Shown here one piece after another: positions 4,899-7,250 of a DNA stretch of 7,250 nt. Made by a program: the position numbers and the translations under genes. The notes beneath the pieces were generated by a model. It had not been told where the DNA came from, searched no databases, and worked only from the letters and a program-made list of their open reading frames with translations. This DNA comes from Polynucleobacter meluiroseus (lineage in GTDB: Bacteria > Verrucomicrobiota > Verrucomicrobiia > Opitutales > UBA953), in NCBI GenBank assembly GCA_943323725.2, contig CALPIW020000073.1, forward strand, positions 1 to 7,250. Direction: 5' to 3'. Every line of letters starts with the position of its first letter. The stretch's first letter is position 1.

Positions 4899-6743
4899 AT
4901 GTCCCCTGACTTTTCGTCCCTGGTCCACTGGATCCTGTTCCTGCCGCTGGGCGCCGCCGCGTTCTCCGCGCTGTTCCTGCGCCGCGCGGGCGGTTTCGCC
5001 GCCTGGTTCTCCACCGCCGCCGCCTTCGGCATCGCCGGCCTCTCGCTGTACCTCCTCGCCCAGGGCGCCGACGTGCGCTGGCACGTCGAACTCGCCAAAT
5101 TCGGCGGCGTGAGCCTCGGCTTCGGCTACCTCCTCGACGCCCACGCGCGCCTGATGCTCTTCGTGGTCTCGTTCGTCGCCGCGTGGATCCACCTCTTCTC
5201 CGTCGGGTACATGCAGGAAGACGCGGCCCGCGGTCGTTTCTTCGCCGGTCTCTCGATCTTCATGTTCTCCATCCTGGGCATCGTCGTCGCCGACAACCTG
5301 CTCATGACGTTCATCTTCTGGGAACTCGTGGGCTTCAGCTCGTACATGCTGATCGCGCACTACTTCGACAAGGACTTCGCCGCCGCCGCCTCGAAGAAGG
5401 CCTTCATCGTCAACCGCGTCGGCGACCTCGGCTTCATCCTGGGCATCGCCATGTGCCTCTCGCTCTACGGCACGCTGGACTTCGCCGCGCTCAAGGACCA
5501 CGCCGCCGCCGCCAAGACCATCCCCGTCGCCGTCGGCGCGCTGCTCATGTGCGGCTTCCTCGGCAAGTCCGCCCAGTTCCCGCTCCACGTCTGGCTCACC
5601 GACGCCATGGCCGGCCCGACGCCGGTTTCCGCGCTCATCCACGCCGCGACGATGGTCGCCGCCGGCGTCTACTTCATGGCCCGCGTGAGCTTCCTGCTCG
5701 CTCCGGAGGTCCTGGACTTCATCGCGATCTCCGGCGCCGGCATGGCCGCGCTCGCCGGCCTCTGCGCCCTCGCCCAGACGGACATCAAGAAGTCCCTCGC
5801 CTACTCGACCCTCGCGCACCTCGGCATCATGGGCTGCGCCCTCGGTCTCGGCCACCCGGAGCTCGCGCTCATGCACATGGCCATGCACGCGTTCTTCAAG
5901 GCCACGCTGTTCCTCGGCGCCGGCTCCGTCATCCACGGCTGCCACCACGAGCAGGACATGCTCAAGATGGGCGGCCTGCTGAAGAAGATGCCGCTCACCG
6001 CCGCGACCTTCATCGCCGCGACGCTCTCGAACTGCGCCGTGCCCTTCCTCGCCGGCTGGTATTCCAAGGACGCCATCATCGAGGCGGCCTACCACGAGCA
6101 CCACTACGCGATCTTCGCGTTCCTGTCCCTCGCCGCGCTCGCGACCTGCCTCTACAGCGGCCGCATGCTCCGCCTCGTCTTCCTCGGCGAAGCCAACTCC
6201 GAAGAAGCCTCCCATGCGCACGAGTCGCCGTGGACGATGACCCTACCCCTCGTGGTGCTCGGCCTCGTCTACTCCGTCGCCGGCGGTTTCCTCGCCTCGA
6301 CCCTCCTGCCCGCCGGTTCGCTGCAGCCGATCAAGCCCGCCCTCGACGCGATCGCCTTCCACCTCACCGCGCCCTCGACGATCGTCGGCCTCGTCTCGCT
6401 CGTCCTCGGCTTCCTCGGCGCCCTGAAGTTCTACGGCTCCGTCCGCGGCGCCGACGCCCTCCAGGTCCTCTCGCCCCGCACTTACCATCTCCTCGAACAC
6501 CGCTGGATGGACGGCGTCTACCGCTGGTACGTCGACGCCGTGCAGCGTCGCGTCGCCGAGTTCATCGCCTTCCTCGACCTCCTCCTGATCAACGGCGTCG
6601 CCGTGCGCTGGATCGGCGGCGGCGTCCCCGCGGTGCTGGGCTACCTCACCGGCCGTTCCTTCCACCGCGGACAGACGCGCGCCTACGCGCTCTGGATCGT
6701 GATCGGTTCCCTCTTCCTGGCCTGGTTCCTCATCGCCCGCTGA
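4899..6743 (+). CDS. nuoL: NADH-quinone oxidoreductase subunit L
   Basis: Distal antiporter-like subunit of complex I, MrpA/NuoL family, thought to translocate a proton and to brace the membrane arm with its long lateral helix. The 614 residues match E. coli (613). Key residues are present: Glu142 in FWELVGFSSYML, Lys223 in GKSAQFPLHVWL, His248 in PVSALIHAATMV, Lys297-Lys298 in TDIKKSLAYST, His330 and Lys334 in MHAFFKATLFLG, and Lys390 in YSKDAIIEA. About 14 to 16 hydrophobic segments are evident, ending in a helix (596-613). A conserved segment HRWMDGVYRWYVDAV (534-548) leads into the region equivalent to the lateral helix. ATG at 4899 gives MSPDFSSLVHWILFLPL, a normal NuoL opening. No Shine-Dalgarno is visible in CTAAGCCTTTTCCG upstream. 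Confidence 0.98.
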   Translation: MSPDFSSLVHWILFLPLGAAAFSALFLRRAGGFAAWFSTAAAFGIAGLSLYLLAQGADVRWHVELAKFGGVSLGFGYLLDAHARLMLFVVSFVAAWIHLFSVGYMQEDAARGRFFAGLSIFMFSILGIVVADNLLMTFIFWELVGFSSYMLIAHYFDKDFAAAASKKAFIVNRVGDLGFILGIAMCLSLYGTLDFAALKDHAAAAKTIPVAVGALLMCGFLGKSAQFPLHVWLTDAMAGPTPVSALIHAATMVAAGVYFMARVSFLLAPEVLDFIAISGAGMAALAGLCALAQTDIKKSLAYSTLAHLGIMGCALGLGHPELALMHMAMHAFFKATLFLGAGSVIHGCHHEQDMLKMGGLLKKMPLTAATFIAATLSNCAVPFLAGWYSKDAIIEAAYHEHHYAIFAFLSLAALATCLYSGRMLRLVFLGEANSEEASHAHESPWTMTLPLVVLGLVYSVAGGFLASTLLPAGSLQPIKPALDAIAFHLTAPSTIVGLVSLVLGFLGALKFYGSVRGADALQVLSPRTYHLLEHRWMDGVYRWYVDAVQRRVAEFIAFLDLLLINGVAVRWIGGGVPAVLGYLTGRSFHRGQTRAYALWIVIGSLFLAWFLIAR

Positions 6744-6747
6744 TTTC

Positions 6748-7250
6748 ATGGACACTTTCCCTGCCTCGCTCCTCGCGCTCGCCGTCACGGCCCCGATCCT
6801 CGTCGGCCTGATCCTGCTCGCCGGCCGCGACCTCCCCCGCAGCTTCACCTCGGGCTTCGCCTTCGGCGGCTTCGCCATCCCGGCCGTGCTCGCCCCCTGG
6901 CTGCTCGTCCTCTGGACCGACCCCGCCACCGCGCCGCAGCAGTTCCAGTCCGTCGGCTTCTGGGGCTTCGGCTTCGCGCTCAACGGCCTCGGTGCGCCGC
7001 TCCTCGCGATGACCTCGCTCGTCGGCTTCGCCGCGGGCGTGAAGGCCCTCAACCAGGAGGTCGAAGGACGTAACACTTACCTCGGCCTGATCCTGTTCAT
7101 GCTCGGCGGCACGCTCGGCGTGTTCGGCACCAACCACCTCGTCGGCTTCTACTTCTTCCACGAGTTCGCGCTCATCCCGACGTTCATCCTCACGCTCTTC
7201 TGGGGCGGCGAAGGCCGTCGTCCGGCCGCCATGCAGATGGCGATCTTCCT
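6748..7250 (+). CDS. nuoM: NADH-quinone oxidoreductase subunit M, N-terminal part only
   Basis: Second antiporter-like subunit of complex I, next to NuoL in the membrane arm. I translated 167 complete codons before the right edge; full-length NuoM is about 490-530 residues. The first membrane segment is at about 8-26. The diagnostic part is near 130-155, where NHLVGFYFFHEFALIPTFI carries Glu139, the position of the essential Glu144 of E. coli NuoM, followed by LTLFWGGEGRR. The sequence upstream of this (about 35-110) is divergent from E. coli, as is common for this subunit. ATG at 6748 lies 4 bases after the nuoL stop, with no Shine-Dalgarno in between, which suggests translational coupling. 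nuoN probably follows outside the window. Confidence 0.93.
   Translation, partial: MDTFPASLLALAVTAPILVGLILLAGRDLPRSFTSGFAFGGFAIPAVLAPWLLVLWTDPATAPQQFQSVGFWGFGFALNGLGAPLLAMTSLVGFAAGVKALNQEVEGRNTYLGLILFMLGGTLGVFGTNHLVGFYFFHEFALIPTFILTLFWGGEGRRPAAMQMAIF

Noticed and set aside
4869..6221. 450-codon open frame on the - strand opposite nuoL
   Set aside because: Its product is a repetitive Glu/Gly/Asp/His-rich string with no family resemblance, a shadow of nuoL codon bias.
5183..6811. 542-codon open frame on the + strand in another frame of nuoL
   Set aside because: Arg/Pro/His-rich out-of-frame translation that overlaps a fully conserved NuoL and runs past its end into nuoM.

Overview
The window is a GC-rich bacterial chromosome segment made up of housekeeping genes; I see no mobile element, CRISPR array, RNA gene or defence locus. 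Five genes are complete on the + strand or in divergent orientation with close family matches, one more is complete on the - strand, and one gene is cut at each window edge. The style of several proteins (a LolC-type permease starting PWFLHLALRQLFPPGKRF, a NuoM with FHEFALIPTF, and a LysS with an unusual EIAPAYSEQNDP segment) makes me lean towards Verrucomicrobiota, perhaps Opitutae. That placement rests on recollection of family style, not on a search, and is only moderately supported. A diderm envelope is implied by the lipoprotein-release permease.

Layout. Bases 1-980 (- strand) hold most of a LolC/LolE-type ABC permease whose C-terminus runs off the left edge. Ten bases upstream of it lies lysS (991-2475, - strand), so the two read as one transcription unit. 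A 104-base divergent spacer (2476-2579) separates lysS from thyA (2580-3425, +), which is followed after 4 bases by folA (3430-3900, +, GTG start). A 135-base spacer (3901-4035), locally richer in A/T and carrying nested inverted repeats, separates folA from a respiratory complex I membrane-arm block: nuoJ (4036-4569), nuoK (4580-4888), nuoL (4899-6743) and the start of nuoM (6748 to the right edge), with gaps of 10, 10 and 4 bases.

How the genes work together. ThyA makes dTMP and oxidises methylene-tetrahydrofolate to dihydrofolate, which the FolA next to it reduces back, so the pair is a self-contained thymidylate cycle. NuoJ, K, L and M are adjacent proton-translocating membrane subunits of NADH:quinone oxidoreductase. 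Here they start a transcription unit at nuoJ, with folate genes rather than nuoI/nuoH upstream. LysS charges tRNA-Lys, and the Lol-type permease would help send lipoproteins to the outer membrane.

Points worth a second look are modest: a set of mutually exclusive hairpins before nuoJ, absence of good Shine-Dalgarno sequences before nearly every gene, replacement of a lysine-site Asn by Pro in LysS, replacement of Asn by Ala next to the key Glu of NuoK, and the nuo cluster being split at nuoJ. I did not find evidence of a new biological system.
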